The notes beneath the pieces are model-generated. The model was not told where the DNA came from. It worked only from the letters and a program-made list of their open reading frames with translations, and ran no database searches. Positions 39,169-51,347 of a stretch of DNA of 64,000 nucleotides are shown piece by piece. The translations under genes and the position numbers were made by a program. Numbering within the stretch: the first letter of the stretch is position 1; each line of letters opens with the position of its first letter. Origin of the DNA: Paratinospora sagittata (taxonomy: Eukaryota; Streptophyta; Magnoliopsida; Ranunculales; Menispermaceae); contig JAYMFD010001271.1 of assembly GCA_035771175.1 (NCBI GenBank), positions 2,666,001-2,730,000 of the forward strand. Direction: 5' to 3'.

Positions 39169-40223
39169 AAGAACACATCAAATTATAGCTATCAAAGTAT
39201 ACAAAGATCAAGCTCTAAGAACGAAGACATATCTCAATGCTAATGCGTTAGTTCAATCGTAGGTTTGTAGGGTAACCTCTCGATCAATCTCAGCACGAAA
39301 ACTCTCTAAATTGCAAAGTCTTCAATATCACTTGGATTTAGTATTTGATTTTGACAAAATATTTTTCGAAAGGTTTTAATCATAATTTCAATTGGTTTTG
39401 AATGATTTAAAAGTGTTTTGAGTCAATGAAATGGTTCTTAAGTGTTTAAATATTAATTTTTCCAAAATCGGGCTATCCACCACTTTGCAAAAATTTTACA
39501 AAAGGTAATAGCGCACTGTCAGTATTGATAGCATGCTGATAGGGTTAAATAATCAAAAATCAATTTTTCTGGAAAATTGCCTACAACGCGCTATCCCTCG
39601 CTACCCTTTTTGATAACTCGCTATAAAGTAGTTACCGTGATCTTTCGATTTTTACTAAAATGGGCAATAGCGTGCTATAGGCCTAGATGGCACGCAACGG
39701 AAACTCCAAAAAACTCGAGCTCTTGGGTATGTGTATGTGGACTTACAATAGCCCGCTATAAGTCATTAGTGCGCATGATACACAACCCAATAACATGCTA
39801 TCCAAGTTTGAGTTAGAAATCTCACATTTCTAACAAGAAAAACGTGGGCCCTTTCCCTTGCTCGATTTTTCCATTTCTTACACAGTTTTGACGGGGAATC
39901 GTAACTGAAATATTCTCCACTAAGACATGGATGATGCCCATTGTTTCGCGCGGCCAAAACAACTTTAGATTAAACAATGTTTTGAATTCAAATCATTTCC
40001 TACTCTCTTGCTGTTTAACCTGCAATTGCTAATTTAATAAAGCACTCATTGTCTAATTTTCAAAGATACAACACACACGATTTCAGCAAGTTAGACTGAG
40101 CTTTCCAAAGAGTGTTTCAAAAGAAGAAAGTCGTGATTCTTCCATTGCCTATAAATGCTTCTACCCTAATCAAAGTTGGAAACTGTCTTGAAGATAACTT
40201 CACTGTTTAACAAGTTCTTCTTT
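39041..40223 (+). repeat. Monomer 34 (A1, relative of monomer 30)
   Basis: 1,183 bp. Matches unit 30 at +4,738 bp apart from a handful of substitutions. Retains AGCCCGCTATA where unit 30 lost it. Confidence 0.95.
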
Positions 40224-40293
40224 TTATCCCTTTTGTGCTGAGATTTTAAGAAGCAATTCATTGTTTTAAACTGTAAGTATATGAAGTGTTCTC

Positions 40294-40305
40294 AGTATAT
40301 GAAGG
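40294..40305. other. Deletion junction 1 in unit 35 with templated filler
   Basis: About 380 bp is missing between the hairpin left arm and GGTAATAGCGC. At the join, AGTATATGAAG (40294-40304) repeats the identical 11 bases at 40276-40286, 18 bp upstream. AAG is then shared with the downstream AAGGTAATAGC. This pattern fits a back-copying repair event followed by microhomology joining. Confidence 0.85.
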
Positions 40306-40743
40306 TAATAGCGCACACTGTCAGTGTTGATAGCATGTTGATAGGGTTGAATAATCAAAAATCAATTTTTCTGGAAAATTGCCTACAACGCGCTATCCCT
40401 CGCTATCCCTTTTGATAACTCGCTATAAAGTAGTTACCGCGATCTTTCGATTTTTACTAAAATGGGCAATAGCGTGCTATAGGCCTAGATTGCACGCAAC
40501 GGAAACTCCAAAAAACTCGAGCTCTTGGGTATGTGTATACGGACTTACAATAGCCCGTTATAAGTCACTAGTGCGCATGATACACAACCCAATAACATCC
40601 TATCCTAGTTTGAGTTAGAAATCTCACATTTCTAACGAGCAAAAACGTAGGCCCTTACCCTTGCTCGATTTTTCCATTTCTTACACAGTTTTGACGGGGA
40701 ATCGTAACTGAAATATTCTCCACTAAGACATGGATGATGCCCC

Positions 40744-40750
40744 ATTGTTT
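40744..40750. other. Deletion junction 2 in unit 35
   Basis: About 69 bp is missing between CCCATTGTTT and TTGTTTAACCC. TTGTTT is present at both original ends and once at the join. One extra C precedes it (GATGATGCCCC). Confidence 0.85.
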
Positions 40751-40957
40751 AACCCGCAATTGCTAATTTAATAAAACACTCATTGTCTAATTTTCAAAGA
40801 TACAACACACACTATTCCAGCAAGTTAGACTGAGCTTTCCAAAGAGTGTTTCAAAAGAAGAAAATCCTGATTCTTGCATTGCCAATAAATGCTTCGACCC
40901 TAATCAAAGTTGGAAACTGTCTTGAAGATAACTTCACTGTTTAACAAGTTCTTCTTT

Positions 40958-42139
40958 TTATCCCTTTTGTGCTGAGATTTTAAGAAGCAATTCATTGTTT
41001 TAAACTGTAAGTATATGAAGTGTTCTCAGTAAGAGAACACAACACATTACCTATATTCTTTCACTGAGAGCTACAACTAATCATCAAGAACACATCAAAT
41101 TATAGCTATCAAAGTATACAAAGATCAAGCCCTAAGAACGAAGACATATCTCAATGCAAATGCGTTAGTTCAATCTTAGGTGTGTATGGTAACCTCTCGA
41201 TCAATCTCAGCACGAAAACTCTCTAAATTGCAAGTCTTCAATATCACTTGGATTTAGTATTTGATTTTGACAAAATATTTTCCAAAAGGTTTTAATCATA
41301 ATTTCAATGAGTTTTGAATGATTTAAAAGTGTTTTGAGTCAATGAAATGGTTCTTTAGTGTTTAAATATTAATTTTTCCAAAATCGGGCTATCCACCACT
41401 TTGCCAAAATTTTACAAATGGTAATAGCGCACTGTCAGTGTTGATAACATGCTGATAGGGTTGAATAATCAAAAATCAATTTTTCTGGAAAATTGCCTAC
41501 AACGCGCCATCCCTCGCTATCCCTTTTGATAACTCGCTATAAAGTAGTTACCGTGATCTTTCGATTTTTACTAAAATGGGCAATAGCGTGCTATAGGCCT
41601 AGATTGCACTCTAACGGAAACTCCAAAAAACTCGAGCTCTTGGGTATGTGTATATCGACTTACAATAGCCCGCTATAAGTCATTAGTGCGCATGATACAC
41701 AACCCAATAGCATTCTATCCGAGTTGAGTTAGAAATCTCACATTTCTAACGAGAAAAACGCAGGCCCTTTCTCTTGCTCGATTTTTCCATTCCTTACACA
41801 ATTTTGACTGGGAATCGTAACTGAAATATTCTCCACTACGACATGGATGATGCTCATTGTTTCTCACGGCCAAAACAACTTTAGATTAAACAATGTTTTG
41901 AATTCGAATCATTTCCTACTCTCTTGCTGTTTAACCTGCAATTGCTAATTTAATAAAACACTCATTGTCTAATTTTTAGATACACAACACACACGATTTC
42001 AGCAAGTTAGACTGAGCTTTCCAAAGAGTATTTCAAAAGAAGAAAGTCGTGATTTTTGCATTGTCAATAAATTGTTCGACCCGAATCAAAGTTGGAAACT
42101 GTCTTGAAGATAACTTCATTGTTTAACAAGTTCTTCATT
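40958..42139 (+). repeat. Monomer 36 (A/B intermediate)
   Basis: 1,182 bp. The 5' part has GGTGTGTATGGTAACC as in B, but CCAAAAGG, CAATGAGTTTTG and AATAGCGCACTGTC as in A1. The middle is GCACTCTAACGGAAACTCC, combining the B insertion with the A downstream base. The 3' part is B-like, with GACTGGGAATC and TTAGATACACAAC. Confidence 0.93.
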
Positions 42140-43323
42140 TTATCCCTTTTGTGCTGAGATTTTAAGAAGCAATTCATTGTTTTAAACTGTAAGTATATGA
42201 AGTGTTCTCAGTAAGAGAACACAACACATCACCTATATTCTTTCTCTGAGAGCTACAACTAATCATCAAGAACACATCAAATTATAGCTATCAAAGTCTT
42301 CAAAGATCAAGCCCTAAGAACGAAGACATATCTCAATGCTAATGCGTTAGTTCAATCTTAGGTGTGTATGGTAACCTCTCGATCAATCTCAGCACGAAAA
42401 CTCTCTAAATTGCAAGTCTTCAATATCACTTGGATTTAGTATTTGATTTTGACAAAATATTTTCCGAAAGGTTTTAATCATAATTTCAATTAGTTTTGAA
42501 TGATTTAAAAGTGTTTTGAGTCAATGAAATGGTTCTTAAGTGTTAAAATATTAATTTTTCCAAAATCGGGCTATCCACCACTTTGCCAAAATTTTGCAAA
42601 AGGTAGTATCGCACAATCAGTGTTTATAGCACGCTGATAGGGTTGAATAATCAAAAATCAATTTTTCTTGAAAAATTGCCTACAACGCGCTATCCCTCGC
42701 TATCCCTTTTGATAACTCGCTATAAAGTAGTTACCGTGATCTTTCGATTTTTACTAAAATGGGCAATAGCGTGCTATAGGCCTAGATTGCACTCTAACGG
42801 AAAGTCCAAAAAACTCGAGCTCTTGGGTATGTGTATATCGACTTACAATAGCCCGCTATAAGTCATTAGTGCGCATGATACACAACCCAATAGCATGCTA
42901 TCCGAGTTTGAGTTAAAAATCTCACATTTCTAACGAGAAAAACGCAGGCCCTTTCCCTTGCTCGATTTTTCCATTCCTTACACAGTTTTGACTGGGAATC
43001 GTAACTGAAATATTCTCCACTACGACATGGATGATGCCCATTGTTTCGCAAGGCCAAAACAACTTTAGATTAAACAATGTTTTGAATTCGAATTATTTCC
43101 TACTCTCTTGCTGTTTAACCTGCAATTGCTAATTTAATAAAACACTCATTGGCTAATTTTCAGATACACAACACACACGATTTCTGCAAGTTAGACTGAG
43201 CTTTCCAAAGAGTATTTCAAAAGAAGAAAGTCGTGATTTTTGCATTGTCAATAAATGCTTCGACCCGAATCAAAGTTGGAAACTGTCTTGAAGATAACTT
43301 CATTGTTTAACAAGTTCTTCATT
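42140..43323 (+). repeat. Monomer 37 (B)
   Basis: 1,184 bp. First unit with B markers throughout. Private GTAGTATCGCACAATC breaks the first TAGC motif. Confidence 0.95.
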
Positions 43324-44507
43324 TTATCCCTTTTGTGCTGAGATTTTAAGAAGCAATTCATTGTTTTTAACAGTAAGTATATGAAGTGTTCTCAGTAAGA
43401 GAACACAACACATCACCTATATTCTTTCCCTGAGAGCTACAACTAATCATCAAGAACACATCAAATTATAGCTATCAAAGTCTTCAAAAATCAAGCCCTA
43501 AGAACGAAGACATATCTCAATGCTAATGCGTTAGTTCAATCTTAGGTGTGTATGGTAACCTCTCGATCAATCTCAGCACAAAAACTCTCTAAATTGCAAG
43601 TCTTCAATATCACTTGGATTTAGTATTTGATTTTGACAAAATATTTTCCGAAAGGTTTTAATCATAATTTAAATTAGTTTTGAATGATTTAAAAGTGTTT
43701 TGAGTCAATGAAATGGTTCTTAAGTGTTAAAATATTAATTTTTCCAAAATCGGGCTATCCACCACTTTGCCAAAATTTTACAAAAGGTAGTAGCGCACTA
43801 TCAGTGTTTATAGCACGCTGATAGGGTTGAATAATCAAAAATCAATTTTTCTTGAAAAATTGCCTACAACGCGCTATCCCTCGCTATCCCTTTTGATAAC
43901 TCGCTATAAAGTAGTTACCGTGATCTTTCGATTTTTACTAAAATGGGCAATAGCGTGCTATAGGCCTAGATTGCACTCTAACGGAAAGTCCAAAAAACTC
44001 GAGCTCTTGGGTATGTGTATATCGACTTACAGTAGCCCGCTATAAGTCATTAGTGCGCATGATACACAACCCAATAGCATGCTATCCGAGTTTGAGTTAG
44101 AAATCTCACATTTCTAACGAGAAAAACGCAGGCCCTTTCCCTTGCTCGATTTTTCCATTCCCTACACAGTTTTGACTGGGAATCGTAACTGAAACATTCT
44201 CCACTACGACATGGATGATGCCCATTGTTTCGCACGGCCAAAACAACTTTTGATTAAACAATGTTTTGAATTCGAATCATTTCCTACTCTCTTGCTGTTT
44301 AACCTGCAATTGCTAATTTAATAAAACACTCATTGGCTAATTTTCAGATACACAACACAGACGATTTCAGCAAGTTAGACTGAGCTTTCCAAAGAATATT
44401 TCAAAAGAAGAAAGTCGTGATTTTTGCATTGTCAATAAATGCTTCGACCCGAATCAAAGTTGGAAACTGTCTTGAAGATAACTTCATTGTTTAACAAGTT
44501 CTTCATT
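43324..44507 (+). repeat. Monomer 38 (B)
   Basis: 1,184 bp. Private set shared only with units 39 and 42: TTTTTAACAGTAAG, TTTCCCTGAG, CTTCAAAAATC, TTACAGTAGCC, GAAACATTC and CTTTTGATT. Confidence 0.95.
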
Positions 44508-45691
44508 TTATCCCTTTTGTGCTGAGATTTTAAGAAGCAATTCATTGTTTTTAACAGTAAGTATATGAAGTGTTCTCAGTAAGAGAACACAACACATCAC
44601 CTATATTCTTTCCCTGAGAGCTACAACTAATCATCAAGAACACATCAAATTATAGCTATCAAAGTCTTCAAAAATCAAGCCCTAAGAACGAAGACATATC
44701 TCAATGCTAATGCGTTAGTTCAATCTTAGGTGTGTATGGTAACCTCTCGATCAATCTCAGCACAAAAACTCTCTAAATTGCAAGTCTTCAATATCACTTG
44801 GATTTAGTATTTGATTTTGACAAAATATTTTCCGAAAGGTTTTAATCATAATTTAAATTAGTTTTGAATGATTTAAAAGTGTTTTGAGTCAATGAAATGG
44901 TTCTTAAGTGTTAAAATATTAATTTTTCCAAAATCGGGCTATCCACCACTTTGCCAAAATTTTACAAAAGGTAGTAGCGCACTATCAGTGTTTATAGCAC
45001 GCTGATAGGGTTGAATAATCAAAAATCAATTTTTCTTGAAAAATTGCCTACAACGCGCTATCCCTCGCTATCCCTTTTGATAACTCGCTATAAAGTAGTT
45101 ACCGTGATCTTTCGATTTTTACTAAAATGGGCAATAGCGTGCTATAGGCCTAGATTGCACTCTAACGGAAAGTCCAAAAAACTCGAGCTCTTGGGTATGT
45201 GTATATCGACTTACAGTAGCCCGCTATAAGTCATTAGTGCGCATGATACACAACCCAATAGCATGCTATCCGAGTTTGAGTTAGAAATCTCACATTTCTA
45301 ACGAGAAAAACGCAGGCCCTTTCCCTTGCTCGATTTTTCCATTCCCTACACAGTTTTGACTGGGAATCGTAACTGAAACATTCTCCACTACGACATGGAT
45401 GATGCCCATTGTTTCGCACGGCCAAAACAACTTTTGATTAAACAATGTTTTGAATTCGAATCATTTCCTACTCTCTTGCTGTTTAACCTGCAATTGCTAA
45501 TTTAATAAAACACTCATTGGCTAATTTTCAGATACACAACACAGACGATTTCAGCAAGTTAGACTGAGCTTTCCAAAGAATATTTCAAAAGAAGAAAGTC
45601 GTGATTTTTGCATTGTCAATAAATGCTTCGACCCGAATCAAAGTTGGAAACTGTCTTGAAGATAACTTCATTGTTTAACAAGTTCTTCATT
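44508..45691 (+). repeat. Monomer 39 (B, copy of monomer 38)
   Basis: 1,184 bp. I see no difference from unit 38 within this monomer. Confidence 0.95.
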
Positions 45692-46874
45692 TTATCCCTT
45701 TTGTGCTGAGATTTTAAGAAGCAATTCATTGTTTTAAACTGTAAGTATATGAAGTGTTCTCAGTAAGAGAACACAACACATCACCTATATTCTTTCTATG
45801 AGAGCTACAACTAATCATCAAGAACACATCAAATTATAGCTATCAAAGTCTTAAAGATCAAGCCCTAAGAACGAAGACATATCTCAATGCTAATGCGTTA
45901 GTTCAATCTTAGGTGTGTATGGTAACCTCTCGATCAATCTCAGCACGAAAACTCCCTAAATTGCAAGTCTTCAATATCACTTGGATTTAGTATTTGATTT
46001 TGACAAAATATTTTCCGTAAGGTTTTAATCATAATTTCAATTAGTTTTGAATGATTTAAAAGTGTTTTGAGTCAATGAAATGGTTCTTAAGTCTTAAAAT
46101 ATTAATTTTTCCAAAATCGGGCTATCCACCACTTTGCCAAAATTTTACAAAAGATAGTAGCGCACTATCAGTGTTGATAGCACGCTGATAGGGTTGAATA
46201 ATCAAAAATCAATTTTTCTTGGAAAATTGCCCACAACGCGCTATCCCTCGCTATCCCTTTTGATAACTCGCTATAAAGTAGTTACCGTGATCTTTCGATT
46301 TTTACTAAAATGGGCAATAGCGTGCTATAGGCCTAGATTGCACTCTAACGGAAAGTCCAAAAAACTCGAGCTCTTGGGTATGTGTATATCGACTTACAAT
46401 AGCCCGCTATAAGTCATTAGTGCGCATGATACACAACCCAATAGCATGCTATCCGAGTTTGAGTTAGAAATCTCACATTTCTAACGAGAAAAACGCAGGC
46501 CCTTTCCCTTGCTCGATTTTTCCATTCCTTACACAGTTTTGACTGGGAATCGTAACTGAAATATTCTCCACTACGACATGGATGATGCCCATTGTTTCGC
46601 ACGGCCAAAACAACTTTAGATTAAACAATGTTTTGAATTCGAATCATTTCCTACTCTCTTGCTGTTTAACCTGCAATTGCTAATTTAATAAAACACTCAT
46701 TGTCTAATTTTCAGATACACAACATACACGATTTCAGCAAGTTAGACTTAGCTTTCCAAAGAGTATTTCAAAAGAAGAAAGTCGTGATTTTTGCATTGTC
46801 AATAAATTGTTCGACCCGAATCAAAGTTGGGAACTGTCTTGAAGATAACTTCATTGTTTAACAAGTTCTTCATT
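45692..46874 (+). repeat. Monomer 40 (B)
   Basis: 1,183 bp. TTTCTATGAGAG, CCGTAAGG, AAGTCTTAAAAT and AAAGATAGTAGC. Repeated as unit 43. Confidence 0.95.
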
Positions 46875-47927
46875 TTATCCCTTTTGTGCTGAGATTTTAA
46901 GAAGCAATTCATTGTTTTAAACTGTAAGTATATGAAGTGTTCTCAGTAAGAGAACACAACACATCACCTATATTCTTTCTCTGAGAGCTACAACTAATCA
47001 TCAAGAACACATCAAATTATAGCTATCAAAGTCTTCAAAGATCAAGCCCTAAGAACGAAGACATATCTCAATGCTAATGCGTTACTTCAATCTTAGGTGT
47101 GTATGGTAACCTCTCGATCAATCTCAGCACGAAAACTCTCTAAATTGCAAGTCTTCAATATCACTTGGATTTAGTATTTGATTTTGACAAAATATTTTCC
47201 GAAAGGTTTTAATCATAATTTCAATTAGTTTTGAATGATTTAAAAGTGTTTTGAGTCAATGAAATGGTTCTTAAGTGTTAAAATATTAATTGCCCACAAC
47301 GCGCTATCCCTTTTGATAACTCGCTATAAAGTAGTTACCGTGATCTTTCGATTTTTACTAAAATGGGCAATAGCTTGCTATAGGCCTAGATTGCACTCTA
47401 ACGGAAAGTCCAAAAAACTCGAGCTCTTGGGTATGTGTATATCGACATACAATAGCCCGCTATAAGTCATTAGTGCGCATGATACACAACCCAATAGCAT
47501 GCTATCCGAGTTTGAGTTAGAAATCTCACATTTCTAACGAGAAAAACGAAGGCCCTTTCCCTTGCTCGATTTTTCCATTCCTTACACAGTTTTGACTGGG
47601 AATCGTAACTGAAATATTCTCCACTACGACATGGATGATGCCCATTGTTTCGCACGGCCAAAACAACTTTAGATTAAACAATGTTTTGAATTCTATTAAT
47701 TTCCTACTCTCTTGCTGTTTAACCTGCAATTCCTAATTTAATAAAACACTCATTGTCTAATTTTCAGATACACAACACACACGATTTCAGCAAGTTAGAC
47801 TGAGCTTTCCAAAGAATATTTCAAAAGAAGAAAGTCGTGATTTTTGCATTGTCAATAAATGCTTCGACCCGAATCAAAGTTGGAAACTGTCTTGAAGATA
47901 ACTTCATTGTTTAACAAGTTCTTCATT
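46875..47927 (+). repeat. Monomer 41, internally deleted (B, 1,053 bp)
   Basis: Lacks 121 bp between the two AATT sites used at 47288-47291 and has only one CGCTATCCCT decamer. Also GTTACTTCAATC, AATAGCTTGC and GAATTCTATTAATTTCC. Repeated as unit 44. Confidence 0.95.
47288..47291. other. 121-bp deletion junction in unit 41
   Basis: AATT occurs at both original ends (as in unit 40 at 46104-46107 and 46225-46228) and once here. The deletion removes the GGGCTATCC motif and the first two TAGC motifs of the cluster. Confidence 0.9.
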
Positions 47928-49111
47928 TTATCCCTTTTGTGCTGAGATTTTAAGAAGCAATTCATTGTTTTTAACAGTAAGTATATGAAGTGTTCTCAGT
48001 AAGAGAACACAACACATCACCTATATTCTTTCCCTGAGAGCTACAACTAATCATCAAGAACACATCAAATTATAGCTATCAAAGTCTTCAAAAATCAAGC
48101 CCTAAGAACGAAGACATATCTCAATGCTAATGCGTTAGTTCAATCTTAGGTGTGTATGGTAACCTCTCGATCAATCTCAGCACAAAAACTCTCTAAATTG
48201 CAAGTCTTCAATATCACTTGGATTTAGTATTTGATTTTGACAAAATATTTTCCGAAAGGTTTTAATCATAATTTAAATTAGTTTTGAATGATTTAAAAGT
48301 GTTTTGAGTCAATGAAATGGTTCTTAAGTGTTAAAATATTAATTTTTCCAAAATCGGGCTATCCACCACTTTGCCAAAATTTTACAAAAGGTAGTAGCGC
48401 ACTATCAGTGTTTATAGCACGCTGATAGGGTTGAATAATCAAAAATCAATTTTTCTTGAAAAATTGCCTACAACGCGCTATCCCTCGCTATCCCTTTTGA
48501 TAACTCGCTATAAAGTAGTTACCGTGATCTTTCGATTTTTACTAAAATGGGCAATAGCGTGCTATAGGCCTAGATTGCACTCTAACGGAAAGTCCAAAAA
48601 ACTCGAGCTCTTGGGTATGTGTATATCGACTTACAGTAGCCCGCTATAAGTCATTAGTGCGCATGATACACAACCCAATAGCATGCTATCCGAGTTTGAG
48701 TTAGAAATCTCACATTTCTAACGAGAAAAACGCAGGCCCTTTCCCTTGCTCGATTTTTCCATTCCCTACACAGTTTTGACTGGGAATCGTAACTGAAACA
48801 TTCTCCACTACGACATGGATGATGCCCATTGTTTCGCACGGCCAAAACAACTTTTGATTAAACAATGTTTTGAATTCGAATCATTTCCTACTCTCTTGCT
48901 GTTTAACCTGCAATTGCTAATTTAATAAAACACTCATTGGCTAATTTTCAGATACACAACACAGACGATTTCAGCAAGTTAGACTGAGCTTTCCAAAGAA
49001 TATTTCAAAAGAAGAAAGTCGTGATTTTTGCATTGTCAATAAATGCTTCGACCCGAATCAAAGTTGGAAACTGTCTTGAAGATAACTTCATTGTTTAACA
49101 AGTTCTTCATT
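47928..49111 (+). repeat. Monomer 42 (B, copy of monomer 39)
   Basis: 1,184 bp, matching unit 39 at +3,420 bp. Confidence 0.95.
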
Positions 49112-50294
49112 TTATCCCTTTTGTGCTGAGATTTTAAGAAGCAATTCATTGTTTTAAACTGTAAGTATATGAAGTGTTCTCAGTAAGAGAACACAACACA
49201 TCACCTATATTCTTTCTATGAGAGCTACAACTAATCATCAAGAACACATCAAATTATAGCTATCAAAGTCTTAAAGATCAAGCCCTAAGAACGAAGACAT
49301 ATCTCAATGCTAATGCGTTAGTTCAATCTTAGGTGTGTATGGTAACCTCTCGATCAATCTCAGCACGAAAACTCCCTAAATTGCAAGTCTTCAATATCAC
49401 TTGGATTTAGTATTTGATTTTGACAAAATATTTTCCGTAAGGTTTTAATCATAATTTCAATTAGTTTTGAATGATTTAAAAGTGTTTTGAGTCAATGAAA
49501 TGGTTCTTAAGTCTTAAAATATTAATTTTTCCAAAATCGGGCTATCCACCACTTTGCCAAAATTTTACAAAAGATAGTAGCGCACTATCAGTGTTGATAG
49601 CACGCTGATAGGGTTGAATAATCAAAAATCAATTTTTCTTGGAAAATTGCCCACAACGCGCTATCCCTCGCTATCCCTTTTGATAACTCGCTATAAAGTA
49701 GTTACCGTGATCTTTCGATTTTTACTAAAATGGGCAATAGCGTGCTATAGGCCTAGATTGCACTCTAACGGAAAGTCCAAAAAACTCGAGCTCTTGGGTA
49801 TGTGTATATCGACTTACAATAGCCCGCTATAAGTCATTAGTGCGCATGATACACAACCCAATAGCATGCTATCCGAGTTTGAGTTAGAAATCTCACATTT
49901 CTAACGAGAAAAACGCAGGCCCTTTCCCTTGCTCGATTTTTCCATTCCTTACACAGTTTTGACTGGGAATCGTAACTGAAATATTCTCCACTACGACATG
50001 GATGATGCCCATTGTTTCGCACGGCCAAAACAACTTTAGATTAAACAATGTTTTGAATTCGAATCATTTCCTACTCTCTTGCTGTTTAACCTGCAATTGC
50101 TAATTTAATAAAACACTCATTGTCTAATTTTCAGATACACAACATACACGATTTCAGCAAGTTAGACTTAGCTTTCCAAAGAGTATTTCAAAAGAAGAAA
50201 GTCGTGATTTTTGCATTGTCAATAAATTGTTCGACCCGAATCAAAGTTGGGAACTGTCTTGAAGATAACTTCATTGTTTAACAAGTTCTTCATT
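49112..50294 (+). repeat. Monomer 43 (B, copy of monomer 40)
   Basis: 1,183 bp, matching unit 40 at +3,420 bp. Confidence 0.95.
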
Positions 50295-51347
50295 TTATCC
50301 CTTTTGTGCTGAGATTTTAAGAAGCAATTCATTGTTTTAAACTGTAAGTATATGAAGTGTTCTCAGTAAGAGAACACAACACATCACCTATATTCTTTCT
50401 CTGAGAGCTACAACTAATCATCAAGAACACATCAAATTATAGCTATCAAAGTCTTCAAAGATCAAGCCCTAAGAACGAAGACATATCTCAATGCTAATGC
50501 GTTACTTCAATCTTAGGTGTGTATGGTAACCTCTCGATCAATCTCAGCACGAAAACTCTCTAAATTGCAAGTCTTCAATATCACTTGGATTTAGTATTTG
50601 ATTTTGACAAAATATTTTCCGAAAGGTTTTAATCATAATTTCAATTAGTTTTGAATGATTTAAAAGTGTTTTGAGTCAATGAAATGGTTCTTAAGTGTTA
50701 AAATATTAATTGCCCACAACGCGCTATCCCTTTTGATAACTCGCTATAAAGTAGTTACCGTGATCTTTCGATTTTTACTAAAATGGGCAATAGCTTGCTA
50801 TAGGCCTAGATTGCACTCTAACGGAAAGTCCAAAAAACTCGAGCTCTTGGGTATGTGTATATCGACATACAATAGCCCGCTATAAGTCATTAGTGCGCAT
50901 GATACACAACCCAATAGCATGCTATCCGAGTTTGAGTTAGAAATCTCACATTTCTAACGAGAAAAACGAAGGCCCTTTCCCTTGCTCGATTTTTCCATTC
51001 CTTACACAGTTTTGACTGGGAATCGTAACTGAAATATTCTCCACTACGACATGGATGATGCCCATTGTTTCGCACGGCCAAAACAACTTTAGATTAAACA
51101 ATGTTTTGAATTCTATTAATTTCCTACTCTCTTGCTGTTTAACCTGCAATTCCTAATTTAATAAAACACTCATTGTCTAATTTTCAGATACACAACACAC
51201 ACGATTTCAGCAAGTTAGACTGAGCTTTCCAAAGAATATTTCAAAAGAAGAAAGTCGTGATTTTTGCTTTGTCAATAAATGCTTCGACCCAAATCAAAGT
51301 TGGAAACTGTCTTGAAGATAACTTCATTATTTAACAAGTTCTTCATT
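50295..51347 (+). repeat. Monomer 44, internally deleted (B, copy of monomer 41)
   Basis: 1,053 bp with the same 121-bp and 10-bp losses as unit 41. Identity ends at 51268, where TTTGCTTTGTC appears. Confidence 0.95.
50708..50711. other. Same 121-bp deletion junction in unit 44
   Basis: Identical join, 3,420 bp after the one in unit 41. Inherited by duplication, not a second event. Confidence 0.9.

Larger units (their letters stand above)
34303..40297 (+). repeat. Four-monomer higher-order repeat, period 4,738 bp
   Basis: Unit 30 and the start of unit 31 correspond to unit 34 and the start of unit 35, with several substitutions, so this copy is older than the near-identical blocks. The match ends at the first deletion in unit 35. 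Confidence 0.8.
1..40750 (+). repeat. Satellite family A domain (units 1-35)
   Basis: Monomers here carry GCACGCAACGGAAACTCC, GACGGGGAATCG, CAAAGATACAAC (or CAAAGATATACAAC) and GCTTCCACCCTAATC, apart from GCTTCTACCC in units 30 and 34. They divide into types A1 and A2, distinguished mainly in the first 490 bases: GGTTTGTAGGG with GCAAAGTC against GGTGTGAATGG with GCAAGTC, then AATAGCGCACTGTC against AGTAGCGCACTATC. A1 and A2 are interleaved, not segregated, which suggests the homogenising unit is often two to four monomers. Confidence 0.9.
40224..40957 (+). repeat. Monomer 35, doubly deleted (A, 734 bp)
   Basis: About 450 bp shorter than normal. The first ~75 bases match unit 31. The middle resembles units 32-33 (CATGTTGATAGG, GTTATAAGTCACTAG). 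The end is generic A. Two deletions, of about 380 and 69 bp, are annotated separately. The unit sits exactly where family A gives way to family B. Confidence 0.95.
43213..45735 (+). repeat. Single-monomer tandem duplication, period 1,184 bp
   Basis: Bases 43213-44551 match 44397-45735, including about eight private variants. Edges are 43212/44396 (G/A) and 44552/45736 (T/A). Later partly re-copied inside the 3,420-bp duplication. Confidence 0.88.
44361..51268 (+). repeat. Recent 3,420-bp tandem duplication
   Basis: Bases 44361-47848 match 47781-51268, about 3.49 kb, with no difference in the lines compared. The left edge is 44360/47780 (G/C) and the right edge 47849/51269 (A/T). It contains one normal-length unit of each of two types plus one deleted unit, so the period is 3,420 and not about 3,550 bp. 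Confidence 0.92.

Noticed and set aside
40224..40957. Unit 35 as an inserted foreign element
   Set aside because: All of its sequence aligns to ordinary family A monomers; the difference is deletion and a few filler bases, not insertion.
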